From: Alloyangia pacifica
Lineage (GTDB): Bacteria; Pseudomonadota; Alphaproteobacteria; Rhodobacterales; Rhodobacteraceae
DNA length: 64,000 nucleotides
Direction: 5' to 3'
Assembly: GCF_900116195.1 (NCBI RefSeq)
Contig: NZ_FOZW01000013.1
Location: forward strand, 163,098-227,097
The notes beneath the pieces are model-generated. The model searched no databases, was not told where the DNA came from, and worked only from the letters and a program-made list of their open reading frames with translations. The position numbers were made by a program, and so were the translations under genes. Below, one piece after another: positions 31,961 through 40,879 of this stretch; within the stretch, counting starts at the first letter, position 1; each line of letters starts with the position of its first letter.

Positions 31961-32037
31961 GCCCGCGTCCCTGCGGGCTTCCACATGGTCGAAATATCCC
32001 GGGGGAGTCCGCGTCAGCGGACGGGGGCAGAGCCCCC
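31961..32037. repeat. Hairpin cluster after sfsA, REP-like
   Basis: Three short stem-loops follow each other: GCCCGC/GCGGGC (31961-31978), GTCCGC-GTCA-GCGGAC (32007-32022) and GGGGGC-AGA-GCCCCC (32023-32037). The motif GAAATATCCCGGGGGAGTCC between them resembles intergenic repeats I associate with Rhodobacteraceae genomes. It lies between convergent sfsA and mscS and could end both transcripts. Confidence 0.5.
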
Positions 32038-32067
32038 ATCCACCGCTCATGTCATGTAAGCGCCGGC

Positions 32068-32970
32068 TTAGACCAGCTGCGACTTCGGCTCCGCGAGGGC
32101 CGTTGCCTCTTCCTCCTCGTCGCGCGTGATGTGCAGCGTGCGGGTGGGGAAGGGGATGTCGACACCGTTCTCGTCGAGCGCTTCCTTGACCCGGCGCTTC
32201 ATGTCGGCCTGGAACTGGAAGAAATCGCCGCTGGCGACCCAGACCCGCACCAGGAAGTCGACCGAGCTGTCGTTCAACGCGTTGACCTGGATGAAGGGCG
32301 CGGGATCGGTCATCGACCGTTCGTCGGCCATGATCGTCTCGCGGATCACCCGCTCTGCGGTGGCGAGGTTCGCGCCGTAGCCGACACCGAAGGTCCATTC
32401 CGCCCGGCGTGTCTTGTAGATTGAGTAGTTCTCGATGACATTGCCCCAGACCTCCGAGTTCGGCACGATGATCTGCGTGTTGCTGAGGCTGGCAAGCTCG
32501 GTGGTGTTGAGCGTGATGTCCTTCACCGTGCCCGAGACCCCCGCCACGGTGATGAAATCGCCGAGCTTGATCGGGCGGAAGACGATGATCATCACGCCGG
32601 CGGCGACATTCGACAGCGTGCCTTGCAGCGCAAGGCCGACGGCGAGGCCGGCGGCACCCAGCGCGGCGATGATCGAGGTCGTCTGCACGCCGAAGGTGTT
32701 GAGCACGATCAGCGTGGTGAAGATCAGCACCACGTAGCGCGCGATATTGCCCAGGAAGTTGAAGAGCGTGTCATCCAGCCGGGCGCTGCGCGCCGACATG
32801 GCGGTGATCCGGCCCTTGACCCAGCGCCCGATGAACAGGCCGACCAGCAGCAGCAGGATCGCCGCCACGACGTTGCCGAGCATGCTGGCCAGGAAATCCA
32901 GCGTGAACACGTCCGAGAGCGACGTGCCGTTGTAGATGTCGGTGTTCAAGACCTCGTTGATACTGTCCAT
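32068..32970 (-). CDS. Small-conductance mechanosensitive channel (MscS family)
   Basis: This 300-aa protein has three hydrophobic segments, the glycine/alanine-rich pore helix (AALGAAGLAVGLALQGTLSN) and the conserved beta domain starting FRPIKLGDFITVAG. It forms a tension-gated inner-membrane channel that releases solutes on hypo-osmotic shock. Confidence 0.95.
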   Translation of the reverse strand: MDSINEVLNTDIYNGTSLSDVFTLDFLASMLGNVVAAILLLLVGLFIGRWVKGRITAMSARSARLDDTLFNFLGNIARYVVLIFTTLIVLNTFGVQTTSIIAALGAAGLAVGLALQGTLSNVAAGVMIIVFRPIKLGDFITVAGVSGTVKDITLNTTELASLSNTQIIVPNSEVWGNVIENYSIYKTRRAEWTFGVGYGANLATAERVIRETIMADERSMTDPAPFIQVNALNDSSVDFLVRVWVASGDFFQFQADMKRRVKEALDENGVDIPFPTRTLHITRDEEEEATALAEPKSQLV

Positions 32971-33150
32971 TGTCCCTCAATGTTCCTTTTCTGCGGGTCT
33001 GCGCCGGGGCTGCCCGTCTTGCGCACCGCTGCGACCGGTGCGACTTGGTTTGGGTCTGGCCTGATCCCCTTCAGGCGGTTTCGGAGCGGGCTCCGGGTGA
33101 CATGGTGCGCATCAGGCCCGCATCGCGGGACCTAACGCAGGGACATGCCA

Positions 33151-33187
33151 TTGCGTTCCCCTGCCATCCTCTGGCAATGGAACGCAA
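33151..33187. promoter_or_regulatory. Inverted repeat upstream of map
   Basis: TTGCGTTCC (33151-33159) is repeated as GGAACGCAA (33179-33187) with a 19-nt spacer, 31 bp before the map start. It could be a regulator site or a leader hairpin. The rest of the 247-bp gap between mscS and map shows no gene. Confidence 0.45.
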
Positions 33188-33217
33188 CACGCATTAAGTA
33201 TTGAAGGGAAGAGACCC

Positions 33218-34045
33218 ATGGAGCGCCCCGTCTTGCGAAATGACACGAGCGGCCGTCTCACCCGCGACGGCATCCGCATTCACGAACCCGCCGATTTTGC
33301 CGGCATGAACAAGGCCGGTGCGCTGGCCGCGAAGATCCTCGACGATCTCGCGCCGCTGGTCGAACCCGGCCAGACGACCGGAGCGATCGACGACTTCATC
33401 CGCAACGCGGTGGAGGAGGCGGGCGCGGTCTCGGCGACCATTGGCTACAAGGGCTACCAGCACGCCAGCTGCATCTCGATCAACCACGTTGTCTGCCACG
33501 GCATTCCCGGTGACAAGAAGCTGAAGGATGGCGACATCCTCAACGTCGACGTCACGGTGATCGTCGACGGATGGTACGGCGACACGTCCCGCATGTACGT
33601 GGCCGGAAAGCTCTCGCGGAAGTCCGAGCGGCTGATCCAGGTGACTCACGATTCGCTGATGCTGGGCATCGAGGCGGTGAAACCGGGCAACACCTTCGGC
33701 GACATCGGCCACGCGATCCAGAGCTACGTCGAGGCGCAGCGCATGTCGGTGGTGCGCGACTTCTGCGGTCATGGCCTCGGCCGGGTGTTCCACGCCGCGC
33801 CCAACGTGCTGCACTACGGCCGCGCCGGCACCGGACCGGTGCTCGAAGAGGGCATGTTCTTCACCATCGAGCCGATGGTGAACCTCGGCCGTCCCGAGAC
33901 CAAGGTGCTGGCCGATGACTGGACCGCGGTGACCCGCGACAAGTCGCTCTCGGCGCAGTTCGAGCATTCGGTCGGCGTGACCGCCGACGGGGTCGAGATC
34001 TTCACCCTCTCACCGGGCGGCAAGTTCCACCCGACCTGGGGCTAA
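33218..34045 (+). CDS. map: Methionine aminopeptidase, type I
   Basis: This 275-aa M24 peptidase has the five metal ligands in the expected places: Asp in LNVDVTV, Asp in WYGDTSRMY, His in FCGHGLGRVFH, Glu in TIEPMV and Glu in QFEHSV. It removes the N-terminal methionine from new proteins. GAAGGGAAGAG precedes the ATG. Proximity to sfsA is common in Rhodobacterales. Confidence 0.96.
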   Translation: MERPVLRNDTSGRLTRDGIRIHEPADFAGMNKAGALAAKILDDLAPLVEPGQTTGAIDDFIRNAVEEAGAVSATIGYKGYQHASCISINHVVCHGIPGDKKLKDGDILNVDVTVIVDGWYGDTSRMYVAGKLSRKSERLIQVTHDSLMLGIEAVKPGNTFGDIGHAIQSYVEAQRMSVVRDFCGHGLGRVFHAAPNVLHYGRAGTGPVLEEGMFFTIEPMVNLGRPETKVLADDWTAVTRDKSLSAQFEHSVGVTADGVEIFTLSPGGKFHPTWG

Positions 34046-34053
34046 GGGGCAGA

Positions 34054-34083
34054 CCGGGCGCGTTCTAGCAGAGCCGCGCCCGG
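34054..34083. terminator. Stem-loop between map and aldehyde dehydrogenase
   Basis: A perfect 9-bp stem CCGGGCGCG/CGCGCCCGG with a 12-nt loop lies in the 46-bp space between convergent genes. It lacks a U-tract; shared terminator function is likely but not proven. Confidence 0.5.
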
Positions 34084-34091
34084 CTCCCATC

Positions 34092-35570
34092 TCACCGCAT
34101 CACGAAAGGGTTCGCCATTGGCTCGGCCGAGGTGCTGATCCAGGTGGTGCGGGTGCGGGTGTAGTCCTTGATGGCCTCCATCCCCGCCTCGCGTCCGTAG
34201 CCGGAATCTCCAAAGCCGCCAAAGGGCGCGATGGGCGAGATCGCCCGGTAGGTGTTCACCCAGCAGATGCCCGCGCGCAGCCGCCCCGACACCCGGTGAG
34301 CACGCGCGAGGTTCTGGGTGAAGACGCCCGAGCCGAGACCGTAGAGGCTGTCATTGGCCAGTGCGATCGCCTCTTCCTCGGTGTCGAAGGGCAGCAGCGA
34401 CATGACCGGGCCGAACATCTCGGTGTGCAGCGTGGCGATCTCGGGCGAGGGACAGTCCACCAGCGTCGGCGCCATGTAGTTGCCGGGCCGGTCCAGCGGC
34501 GCGCCGCCGAAGCGCAGCGTCGCGCCCTGTGCCTGTGCTTCGGACAGCGTCCTGCCGATCAGCTCCACCTGCGCCCGGGTGCAGAGCGGCCCCATGTGGC
34601 TGCCGCCGTCCAGCGGATCGCCGACCACGATGCCCTGCGCCTTTTCGGTGATCTTCGCGACCAGCGCCTCGAAGATGCTGCGCTGCACCAGCCCCCGAGA
34701 TCCGGCCACGCAACTCTGCCCCGAGGCGCCGAAATTGCCGGCGATCAGCGCGTTGGCTGCGCCGTCGAGATCGGCGTCCTCGAAGACGAGGATCGGGGAC
34801 TTTCCGCCCAGCTCCAGCGTGGTGACCGCGAAGTTCTCGGCCGAGTTGCGGATCACGTGGCGCGCCGTATCGGGCCCGCCGGTAAAGGCGATGCGGTCGA
34901 CGTCGGGGTGACTGGTGAGCGGGATGGCGCAGCCCTTGGCGTCGCCGGTGATCACCGACACGACGCCCGGCGGGAAGCCCGCCTCGTGGATAAGCCGGGC
35001 GAATTCGAGCATCGGCACGGGGGCCACTTCCGAGGCCTTCAGCACCACGGTGCAGCCCGCCGCCAGCGCCGGGCCGAGCTTGGTGGCGGTGAGGAACATC
35101 TGCGCGTTCCACGGCACCACCGCCGCGACCACGCCGATCGGCAGAGGCTTGGTGAAGACATGCATGTCCGGCTTGTCGATCGGCAACACCGCGCCCTCGA
35201 TCTTGTCGGCAAGCCCGGCGTAGTAGCGGTAGTAGTCGGCGACATAGGCGGTCTGGCTGGCGGTCTCGGCCAGCAGCTTGCCGCTGTCGGTGGTCTCGAG
35301 GCGTCCAAGTTCCTGCGCGTGCCGCTCGACCAGATCGGCCAGCCGGTAGAGCAGCTTGCCCCGCGCGGTCTGGCTGAGGTCGCGCCACTTGGGGTCGTCG
35401 AGCGCCCGGCGGGCGGCGGTCACCGCGCGCTCGACGTCGGCGGGCGCGGCGCAGGCAAAGCTGGCCCAGGCCTCGCCCGTGGCGGGGTTCTCGGTCTGCT
35501 GCCGTTGCGCCCTCGCGCCCTCGCAGAAGGCGCCATCGATGTAGAGTTGGTAGTGCGGGAGGTCGGTCAT
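34092..35570 (-). CDS. NAD(P)-dependent aldehyde dehydrogenase
   Basis: This 492-aa ALDH-superfamily enzyme has general-base Glu in LELGGKSP, catalytic Cys in GASGQSCVAGSR and the PWNAQ motif. It oxidises an aldehyde to an acid. ATG 35570 is preferred over an adjacent TTG; AGGA lies 7 bp upstream. It is the last gene of a four-gene operon (DUF1185 protein, alpha/beta hydrolase, luciferase-like enzyme, ALDH), which suggests it finishes a short catabolic route. Confidence 0.93.
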   Translation of the reverse strand: MTDLPHYQLYIDGAFCEGARAQRQQTENPATGEAWASFACAAPADVERAVTAARRALDDPKWRDLSQTARGKLLYRLADLVERHAQELGRLETTDSGKLLAETASQTAYVADYYRYYAGLADKIEGAVLPIDKPDMHVFTKPLPIGVVAAVVPWNAQMFLTATKLGPALAAGCTVVLKASEVAPVPMLEFARLIHEAGFPPGVVSVITGDAKGCAIPLTSHPDVDRIAFTGGPDTARHVIRNSAENFAVTTLELGGKSPILVFEDADLDGAANALIAGNFGASGQSCVAGSRGLVQRSIFEALVAKITEKAQGIVVGDPLDGGSHMGPLCTRAQVELIGRTLSEAQAQGATLRFGGAPLDRPGNYMAPTLVDCPSPEIATLHTEMFGPVMSLLPFDTEEEAIALANDSLYGLGSGVFTQNLARAHRVSGRLRAGICWVNTYRAISPIAPFGGFGDSGYGREAGMEAIKDYTRTRTTWISTSAEPMANPFVMR

Positions 35571-35579
35571 CAATAGTCC

Positions 35580-36614
35580 TCAGGCAAAGGCGGGCAGAAC
35601 GTCGTCTAGGAAGCGCGCGAGGGAGTCCCGCTTGCGCTGGTGGCTCATGCCGGTGTCGATCCAGAAGGAAAATTCATCGTAGCCCATGTCCTCGTAGCGG
35701 CGGATCCTGTCGATCACCTCCTGCTTGGTGCCGATGGTCAGATCGCGGGCGAGCTTCTCCGGGGCCATGAGGTTGTTGCCGGCGATCTCTTCCTCGCTCA
35801 GCGCTTCGATCAGCCCGTTGCGGACCGGGCGCTTGTTCTGGAACCAGGCGCCGAAATAGCAGTAGTAGCGCGAGATTTCGCGGGCGGCCTGCGCCACGTC
35901 CTCTTCGTCGCGTCCGACATAGGTGTGGTGCAGCAGCATGATCTTGGGGCTCCGGCCGGGGTTCTCGGCGCGGGCGGCGTCGAAGCGCGATTTCAGCGCG
36001 GTGATCTCCTCCATGCCCTGCCAGAGCGGCGTGACCTGGATGTTGAAGCCAGCGGAGACGCCAAACTGGTGGCTGGCTTCCTCGCGCGCGGCGATCCAGA
36101 TCGGCGGACCGCCGTCCTGCAAAGCCTTGGGCACGGCGGTGGTGGCGGGGAAGCTGTAGAATTGCCCGGCGTGGGTGCAGTCTCCGGCCCAGAGCTGTGG
36201 CAGCAGCGGCGCGGTCTCGCGCATCCGCGCGCCCGCCTGCGCCGCGTCGAGACCGGGCATCATCCGCTCGTACTCGAAGCTGTAGGCGCCGCGGGCGATG
36301 CCCAACTCGAGCCGCCCGCCGGTGATGAGATCGGTGGCCGCAGCCTCTCCGGCCAGCCGGATCGGGTGCCAGAAGGGGGCGATCACCGTGCCAGTGCCGA
36401 GGCGGACGTTCTTCGTGTGATGCGCCAGGTCGACGATCGACAGAAAGGGGTTGGGCGCGATGGTGAATTCCATGCCATGGTGTTCGCCGGTCCAGATCGC
36501 GCGCATGCCGCCCTCGTCGGCCATCTTGCAGATCGAGATGAACTCCTCGTGCAGCACCTCGTGGGGCTGGTCCGGGGTGAGGCGTTCCATATGGGCGAAG
36601 AGGGAGAACTCCAT
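35580..36614 (-). CDS. LLM-class flavin-dependent oxidoreductase
   Basis: This 344-aa protein belongs to the bacterial luciferase-like monooxygenase superfamily (FSLFAHMERL at the start, RLGTGTVIAPFWHP, ELGIARGAY). Such enzymes use reduced FMN and O2 to oxidise aldehydes, sulfonates, pyrimidines and similar compounds. No flavin reductase gene is adjacent; one FMN reductase-like gene lies at 50312. It is 9 bp from the ALDH gene. Confidence 0.9.
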   Translation of the reverse strand: MEFSLFAHMERLTPDQPHEVLHEEFISICKMADEGGMRAIWTGEHHGMEFTIAPNPFLSIVDLAHHTKNVRLGTGTVIAPFWHPIRLAGEAAATDLITGGRLELGIARGAYSFEYERMMPGLDAAQAGARMRETAPLLPQLWAGDCTHAGQFYSFPATTAVPKALQDGGPPIWIAAREEASHQFGVSAGFNIQVTPLWQGMEEITALKSRFDAARAENPGRSPKIMLLHHTYVGRDEEDVAQAAREISRYYCYFGAWFQNKRPVRNGLIEALSEEEIAGNNLMAPEKLARDLTIGTKQEVIDRIRRYEDMGYDEFSFWIDTGMSHQRKRDSLARFLDDVLPAFA

Positions 36615-36637
36615 GGCTCAGCTCCTTTTGGCTTGGG

Positions 36638-37417
36638 TTACAGGCTCGCCTCAACAAGGCGGGTGAGTTCGGCGGTGACCTCGTCGGCATGGGTCATCGG
36701 CATCATGTGGGCGGCGTCCGGCAGGACGACGGCGCGGCCCTGCGGGGCGAGCCCCGCCATGGCGTGTGACATGGCGGGGGTGGAGTTGGGCTCCAGCTCG
36801 CCGGTCATGAAGAGCGCGGGGCAGGCGAGGCCGCGCAGGGTGTCGTCCGCGGGACCGTCTTCGGCGGCGAAGACACGGTAGGCGGCGCGGTAGCCCATCG
36901 GATCGACATGGGTCAGCCAGTCCCGGCAGGCTGCACGCGCGGGGCTTTCCGCCGCACCGAACCAGCGTGTGAGCGTCGGCTCGGGATCGCCGGTGCCGCG
37001 CCCGTCCAGCTGCGCCGCGCGCTCCGCCACGGCCTGCCGCGCTTCTGGGCTGCGGCGGTGGATGGCGTTGAGGCAGGCGATGCCGGCGACCTTGTCGGGG
37101 GCGCGTCGCGCCAGTTCCGCGGCGAGCATCGCGCCCATGGAGTGCCCGGCGATCAGCGTCGGCCGGTCCAGCAGGTCGGCGATGCGCGAGGCGAAATCCG
37201 CGAGGCTGCTCTCGTTCCGACCCTCGCTCTCACCGTGCCCCGGCATGTCCACCGCGATCACCTGGCAGCCTCCGGCAAGCGCATCCAGCTGCGCGCCCCA
37301 GGCCTCGGCGCGAAGGCCAACACCGTGGATCAGCAGGATGCGCGGGCCGGTATCGCCCGCGAGGATCCCCGCCAGCCCGCCGCCGAGGTCAGACCGCGGC
37401 CGGGTTGTCCAGGTCAT
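36638..37417 (-). CDS. Alpha/beta-fold hydrolase
   Basis: This 259-aa protein has the oxyanion motif LIHGVGL, nucleophile elbow GHSMGAM and a late catalytic His in PDAAHMMP. It resembles small lactonase/ester hydrolases, including RutD-like enzymes. Its start overlaps the DUF1185 gene by 29 bp, so they are coupled. Confidence 0.9.
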   Translation of the reverse strand: MTWTTRPRSDLGGGLAGILAGDTGPRILLIHGVGLRAEAWGAQLDALAGGCQVIAVDMPGHGESEGRNESSLADFASRIADLLDRPTLIAGHSMGAMLAAELARRAPDKVAGIACLNAIHRRSPEARQAVAERAAQLDGRGTGDPEPTLTRWFGAAESPARAACRDWLTHVDPMGYRAAYRVFAAEDGPADDTLRGLACPALFMTGELEPNSTPAMSHAMAGLAPQGRAVVLPDAAHMMPMTHADEVTAELTRLVEASL

Positions 37418-37988
37418 GGCCGAGGTCCTTCAGATCCTGGTAGCGGTCGCCGATGCGGTGGTGCGGGCGGCCCCCGGTGGCGGCGCCGAGCACCACGACG
37501 ATCTCGTCGTCGCGCGGTGCGTCGGGGATGGAGAACTGGATGGTCAGGTAGTGCGAGCGCCGGCCGGCGTCGTTCTTGTCCATCAGCGGCACCATGATCG
37601 GCGCGTTCGCCCCGCCGCGCGTGTTGGTGAAGGCCAGGTAGCTCTTGGCCTCGACCGCCTGCCGGTAGTGGTTGCCGAAGCGCAGCGTGTGGATGAGACC
37701 CGAGGCGTGCTCGATCTCGCCGTCAAGGCCGACCACCGCCGCCTTGCCATAGGCTTCGATGGCGGCACCGCTGCCGGCGAGTGCGATCATACGCTCGGTC
37801 ATCATTTCGCCCAGCACCGGGCCGTAGGCGTGGATCTCGGGCTTGAGGTCCTCGACGTAGCGCCCGGCCCAGGGATTGCGCACCACCGCGGCCACGGCGA
37901 ACATGCGCCAGGGTGTCTCGGCGGGGCGAAAGCCCTCGATCAGTACCTCTTCGTCATAAGTCACGATTTTGCGTATTTCCGGCTGCAT
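37389..37988 (-). CDS. Amino acid synthesis family protein (DUF1185)
   Basis: This 199-aa protein matches the AA_synth/DUF1185 family (MQPEIRKIVTYDEE, conserved GANAPIMVPLMDKNDAGRRS). The family has no proven reaction. ATG 37988 was chosen for AGGAG 7 bp upstream. It is first in the operon and divergent from a LysR gene. Confidence 0.85.
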   Translation of the reverse strand: MQPEIRKIVTYDEEVLIEGFRPAETPWRMFAVAAVVRNPWAGRYVEDLKPEIHAYGPVLGEMMTERMIALAGSGAAIEAYGKAAVVGLDGEIEHASGLIHTLRFGNHYRQAVEAKSYLAFTNTRGGANAPIMVPLMDKNDAGRRSHYLTIQFSIPDAPRDDEIVVVLGAATGGRPHHRIGDRYQDLKDLGHDLDNPAAV

Positions 37989-38065
37989 GCACCCACTCCT
38001 GTTCGCTATATTCATGATTTTCCGGAATGCATGTTTTGACAAACGTGGAAAACAAGGGCTTATCC

Positions 38066-38080
38066 ATTAGCTAGACTAAT
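38066..38080. promoter_or_regulatory. LysR-type operator candidate (ATTAG-N5-CTAAT)
   Basis: ATTAGCTAGACTAAT is a dyad with 5-bp arms and a T-N11-A core, between the divergent LysR gene and the DUF1185 operon and 12 bp before the LysR start. CTAAT half-sites are known for GcvA, the LysR subgroup this regulator resembles. It probably mediates autorepression and operon control. Confidence 0.6.
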
Positions 38081-38091
38081 AGAGGTGTGAC

Positions 38092-38940
38092 ATGCCCCGA
38101 TCCCTTCCGCCCGTCGCCTGGTTCCGCGCCTTCGAGGCCTCGGCCCGGCACCTCAGTTTCACCGCCGCAGCGGACGAACTCGGCATGACGCAATCGGCGG
38201 TCAGCCAGCAGATCAAGGCGCTGGAGACGCGCTTCGGCACGGAGCTTTTCACCCGCAAGCCACGCGGGCTTGCGTTGACCGACGCCGCGCGCAAGCTGAT
38301 GCCGCAGGTGGGCTCGGCCCTGGAGATGCTGCAGGCGGCGACGCTGGCGCTCGATGGCCCTCCCGAGGCGGAGCTGCTGACCGTCGCCAGTTCGGTCAGC
38401 GTGGCGAGCTGGGTGATCGCGCCGCATCTGCGGGACTTCCACCGCCGCCACCCGCAGGTGCGCATCCGCTTTGCCAGTGCCATCTGGCCGGATGACTTCC
38501 AGAGCGCCATGGCAGATGTCGAGATCCGTTTCGGCTCTCAGCGGCAGGTGGGGCAGAGCGCCTTGCCGCTGGAGCCGAGCGAGTTGGTGGCGCTGAAGTC
38601 ACCAATGTTGGAAGGCAAGCTCGAAGACCTGCCGCTGATCGAATCCGTGGGCACCTCGGTGGGCTGGGATGCCTTCGGCGCGGCGCATGGGCTGGGGGCG
38701 TTGCGGCCGCGGCTCTACGTCGATTCCTACGGCATGGCCCTGCAGCTCGCGGCGGGCGGCAGCGGCGTCGCGCTGGTCACGGCGCTGCTCGGACGGGACG
38801 CGGTGGCCTCGGGGCAGCTGGTGCCGGCGCATCCCGGAAGCCTCGCTCCGCGCGAGGGCTACTACATCGCCGTGCGCGACACGGTGCCCGCGGCGCGGGC
38901 CTTTGCCGACTGGCTGGACGCGCGGCTGAAGCAGGGTTGA
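38092..38940 (+). CDS. LysR-family regulator, GcvA-like
   Basis: This 282-aa protein has an N-terminal helix-turn-helix of GcvA type (LPPVAWFRAFEASARHLSF, SAVSQQIKALE) and a C-terminal effector domain. It is divergent from the DUF1185-hydrolase-LLM-ALDH operon and is its likely activator; the inducer is unknown. Confidence 0.92.
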   Translation: MPRSLPPVAWFRAFEASARHLSFTAAADELGMTQSAVSQQIKALETRFGTELFTRKPRGLALTDAARKLMPQVGSALEMLQAATLALDGPPEAELLTVASSVSVASWVIAPHLRDFHRRHPQVRIRFASAIWPDDFQSAMADVEIRFGSQRQVGQSALPLEPSELVALKSPMLEGKLEDLPLIESVGTSVGWDAFGAAHGLGALRPRLYVDSYGMALQLAAGGSGVALVTALLGRDAVASGQLVPAHPGSLAPREGYYIAVRDTVPAARAFADWLDARLKQG

Positions 38941-38959
38941 GGCGGCGAGAGGCCGCCTC
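38939..38959. terminator. Stem-loop between LysR and TauE genes
   Basis: GAGGCGGC-GAGAG-GCCGCCTC is a perfect 8-bp stem at the LysR stop, followed by GAAAAG. It lies between convergent genes and may serve both; no U-tract. Confidence 0.45.
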
Positions 38960-38967
38960 GAAAAGGG

Positions 38968-39780
38968 TCACCCCATCAGCGCCTTGCGCAGCATGTTGCC
39001 CGCCAGAACCAGCACGGTGAGCGCGAAGACAAGGCGCAGCCGGGCGGGGCTCAGGCTGTGGGCCAGCTTCACCCCGATCGGCACGGTCATCAGCGAGGTC
39101 ACCATGATCAGTGCCACGGCGGGCAGGTTGACGTAGCCCACGGTGCCCGGAGGCTTGCCGGTGATGCCCCAGCCGGTCAGCAGGAAGGCGATGAAGCCGG
39201 GGATCGAGATCAGCAGGCCGAAGCCGGGCGAGGTGCCCACGGCGCGATGCGGCGGCACGTTGTAGGCGGTCAGCAGCGGCACGGTGAAGCTGCCGCCGCC
39301 GATGCCCATCAGCGCCGAGAAGAAGCCGATGATCCCGCCGTAGAGGGCGCTCAGGCCGCGGCCCGGCAACGTGTCGGAGAGCCTCCAACTCTTCTTGCCG
39401 AGCAGCATATAGAGCCCGAGACAGACGCCGATGACGCCGAAGATCATCAGCAACTGATCGCTGTGCAGCACCGTGGCCGCGAGCACGCCGAGCACCGAGC
39501 CGATGGCGATGAACGGGCCCCAGCCCTTGATCAGCTCGAGGCTTACCGCGCCGCGCTTGTGGTGCGATGTCACCGAGCGCAGCGAAGTCACGATGATCGT
39601 GCCCGTCGAGGTGGCGACGCAGATCTGCATGAGCTGCTCGGGCTGATATCCGAGCCCGGTGAAGACATAGTAGAAGGCGGGCACGAGGATGATCCCCCCG
39701 CCGACCCCCAGAAGGCCCGAGATGATCCCGGCCACCGCGCCGGCGGCTGCGATGACGGCGAAAAGCGTGAGGTAGTCCAT
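38968..39780 (-). CDS. TauE/SafE-family anion exporter
   Basis: This 270-aa protein has about eight hydrophobic segments and the duplicated family motif (LLGVGGGIILVPAFYY; MGIGGGSFTVPLL). Family members export sulfite, sulfonates or sulfoacetate. It is divergent from the serine acetyltransferase cluster. The substrate is not proven. Confidence 0.9.
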   Translation of the reverse strand: MDYLTLFAVIAAAGAVAGIISGLLGVGGGIILVPAFYYVFTGLGYQPEQLMQICVATSTGTIIVTSLRSVTSHHKRGAVSLELIKGWGPFIAIGSVLGVLAATVLHSDQLLMIFGVIGVCLGLYMLLGKKSWRLSDTLPGRGLSALYGGIIGFFSALMGIGGGSFTVPLLTAYNVPPHRAVGTSPGFGLLISIPGFIAFLLTGWGITGKPPGTVGYVNLPAVALIMVTSLMTVPIGVKLAHSLSPARLRLVFALTVLVLAGNMLRKALMG

Positions 39781-40099
39781 GGGTTTCTTTCCTGCAGGGC
39801 GGCATGGGCGGCGAGGCGTGGAAGCTGCGGACCGGGCCGCGCCGTGCGCGAGGGCCGCCCGCCGGAGAAACGCGGCGGCGGACCGAAGGTCAAGGGGCCG
39901 TGGCTCCCGGCCTGGGGATCTAGGCAGGACTGCGCCCTGTATGCAGCGTTGCCGCCGTGCCGGACACGTGCCCTGTTCTTGTCAGGGCAACGCGGGCGGC
40001 ACATATCTGCACTTGTGCGCACCACCCCTGCCGGTGCAGCTTTGCTGCAACGGCCGCAGACCCGCTCCGCACGTTCCCGAGACAAGCACGAGAGACCGC
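39781..40099. other. 319-bp divergent intergenic region
   Basis: This gap separates the TauE/SafE gene from serine acetyltransferase. I see a small hairpin GCAGC-TTT-GCTGC at about 40037-40049 and the imperfect pair CAGGGCAACGC nearby, but no convincing gene, repeat copy or named operator. It should contain both promoters. Confidence 0.5.
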
Positions 40100-40879
40100 A
40101 TGTCCAATCCCTTGATGCAGAGCCTGCTGCCCGCGGTGCGCGAGATGTTCGCTGCCGAGCCGGGGCTCGTCGTGCTCTATGGCTACGACCCGGCCGAGAT
40201 CACCAGCCCGGCCGAGCTGCTCGCCGCGGCGCTGTCCGCCTGCCTGCCGGAGGGCATGGCACGGGCCTGGCTGCGCGGGCTGGCGGCCGAGGTTTTCGGC
40301 CATGACACCGAAACTCTGGAACTGGCGCTTGACGACCTGCTGGCCACCGCGGCGCGCGACGCGCAGCCCGGCGGCGCGGCAGCGGTGCTGCATTTCGCCA
40401 ATGGCTACCATGCGCTGCTGTCCTACCGGCTGAGCCGGGCGCTTTGGTGCGCCGGGCGCGAGAGCCTCGCGCTGGCGGTGAAGGGGCAGTTCACCCGCGC
40501 GCTCTCGGTCGAGATCTGGCCGCAGGCGCAGATCGGCCGGGGTGTCTGGTTCGACCACGGTCTCGGGCTGGTGATCGGCCAGACCTCGGTGATCGAGGAG
40601 GACGTGAGCCTCTGGCACGGCGTCACGCTTGGCTCGAACTTCGTCGATATGGGCGAGGGGCGGCATCCCACCCTGCGCAGGGGTGCAGTGGTCGGCGCAG
40701 GCGCGCTGATCCTCGGGCCGGTGGAGGTCGGGGCGGGCGCGACCGTTGCCGCCGGGGCGATCGTCACCAAGGATGTGCCGCCTGGCCACGTGGTCACCGG
40801 ACCGCGCGCCACCGATCGGGGTGCGGGGCGCTTCGCGGGCTTCACGGCGTTGGCGGATTTGAAGGGAGCGGGTGCGTGA
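40100..40879 (+). CDS. Serine O-acetyltransferase-like
   Basis: This 259-aa protein has a helical N-terminal domain and a C-terminal left-handed beta-helix built of hexapeptide repeats (VWFDHGLGLVIGQTSVIEED), with the conserved DHG..IG and WHGVTLG motifs of serine acetyltransferases. It would make O-acetylserine from serine and acetyl-CoA, the substrate of the CysK-Grx at 3783. Its stop overlaps the next gene (GTGA). Confidence 0.85.
   Translation: MSNPLMQSLLPAVREMFAAEPGLVVLYGYDPAEITSPAELLAAALSACLPEGMARAWLRGLAAEVFGHDTETLELALDDLLATAARDAQPGGAAAVLHFANGYHALLSYRLSRALWCAGRESLALAVKGQFTRALSVEIWPQAQIGRGVWFDHGLGLVIGQTSVIEEDVSLWHGVTLGSNFVDMGEGRHPTLRRGAVVGAGALILGPVEVGAGATVAAGAIVTKDVPPGHVVTGPRATDRGAGRFAGFTALADLKGAGA

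Noticed and set aside
32971..33217. A short ORF in the mscS-map gap
   Set aside because: It has no ribosome-binding site and is Cys/Arg-rich without a family; the inverted repeat there is more convincing.
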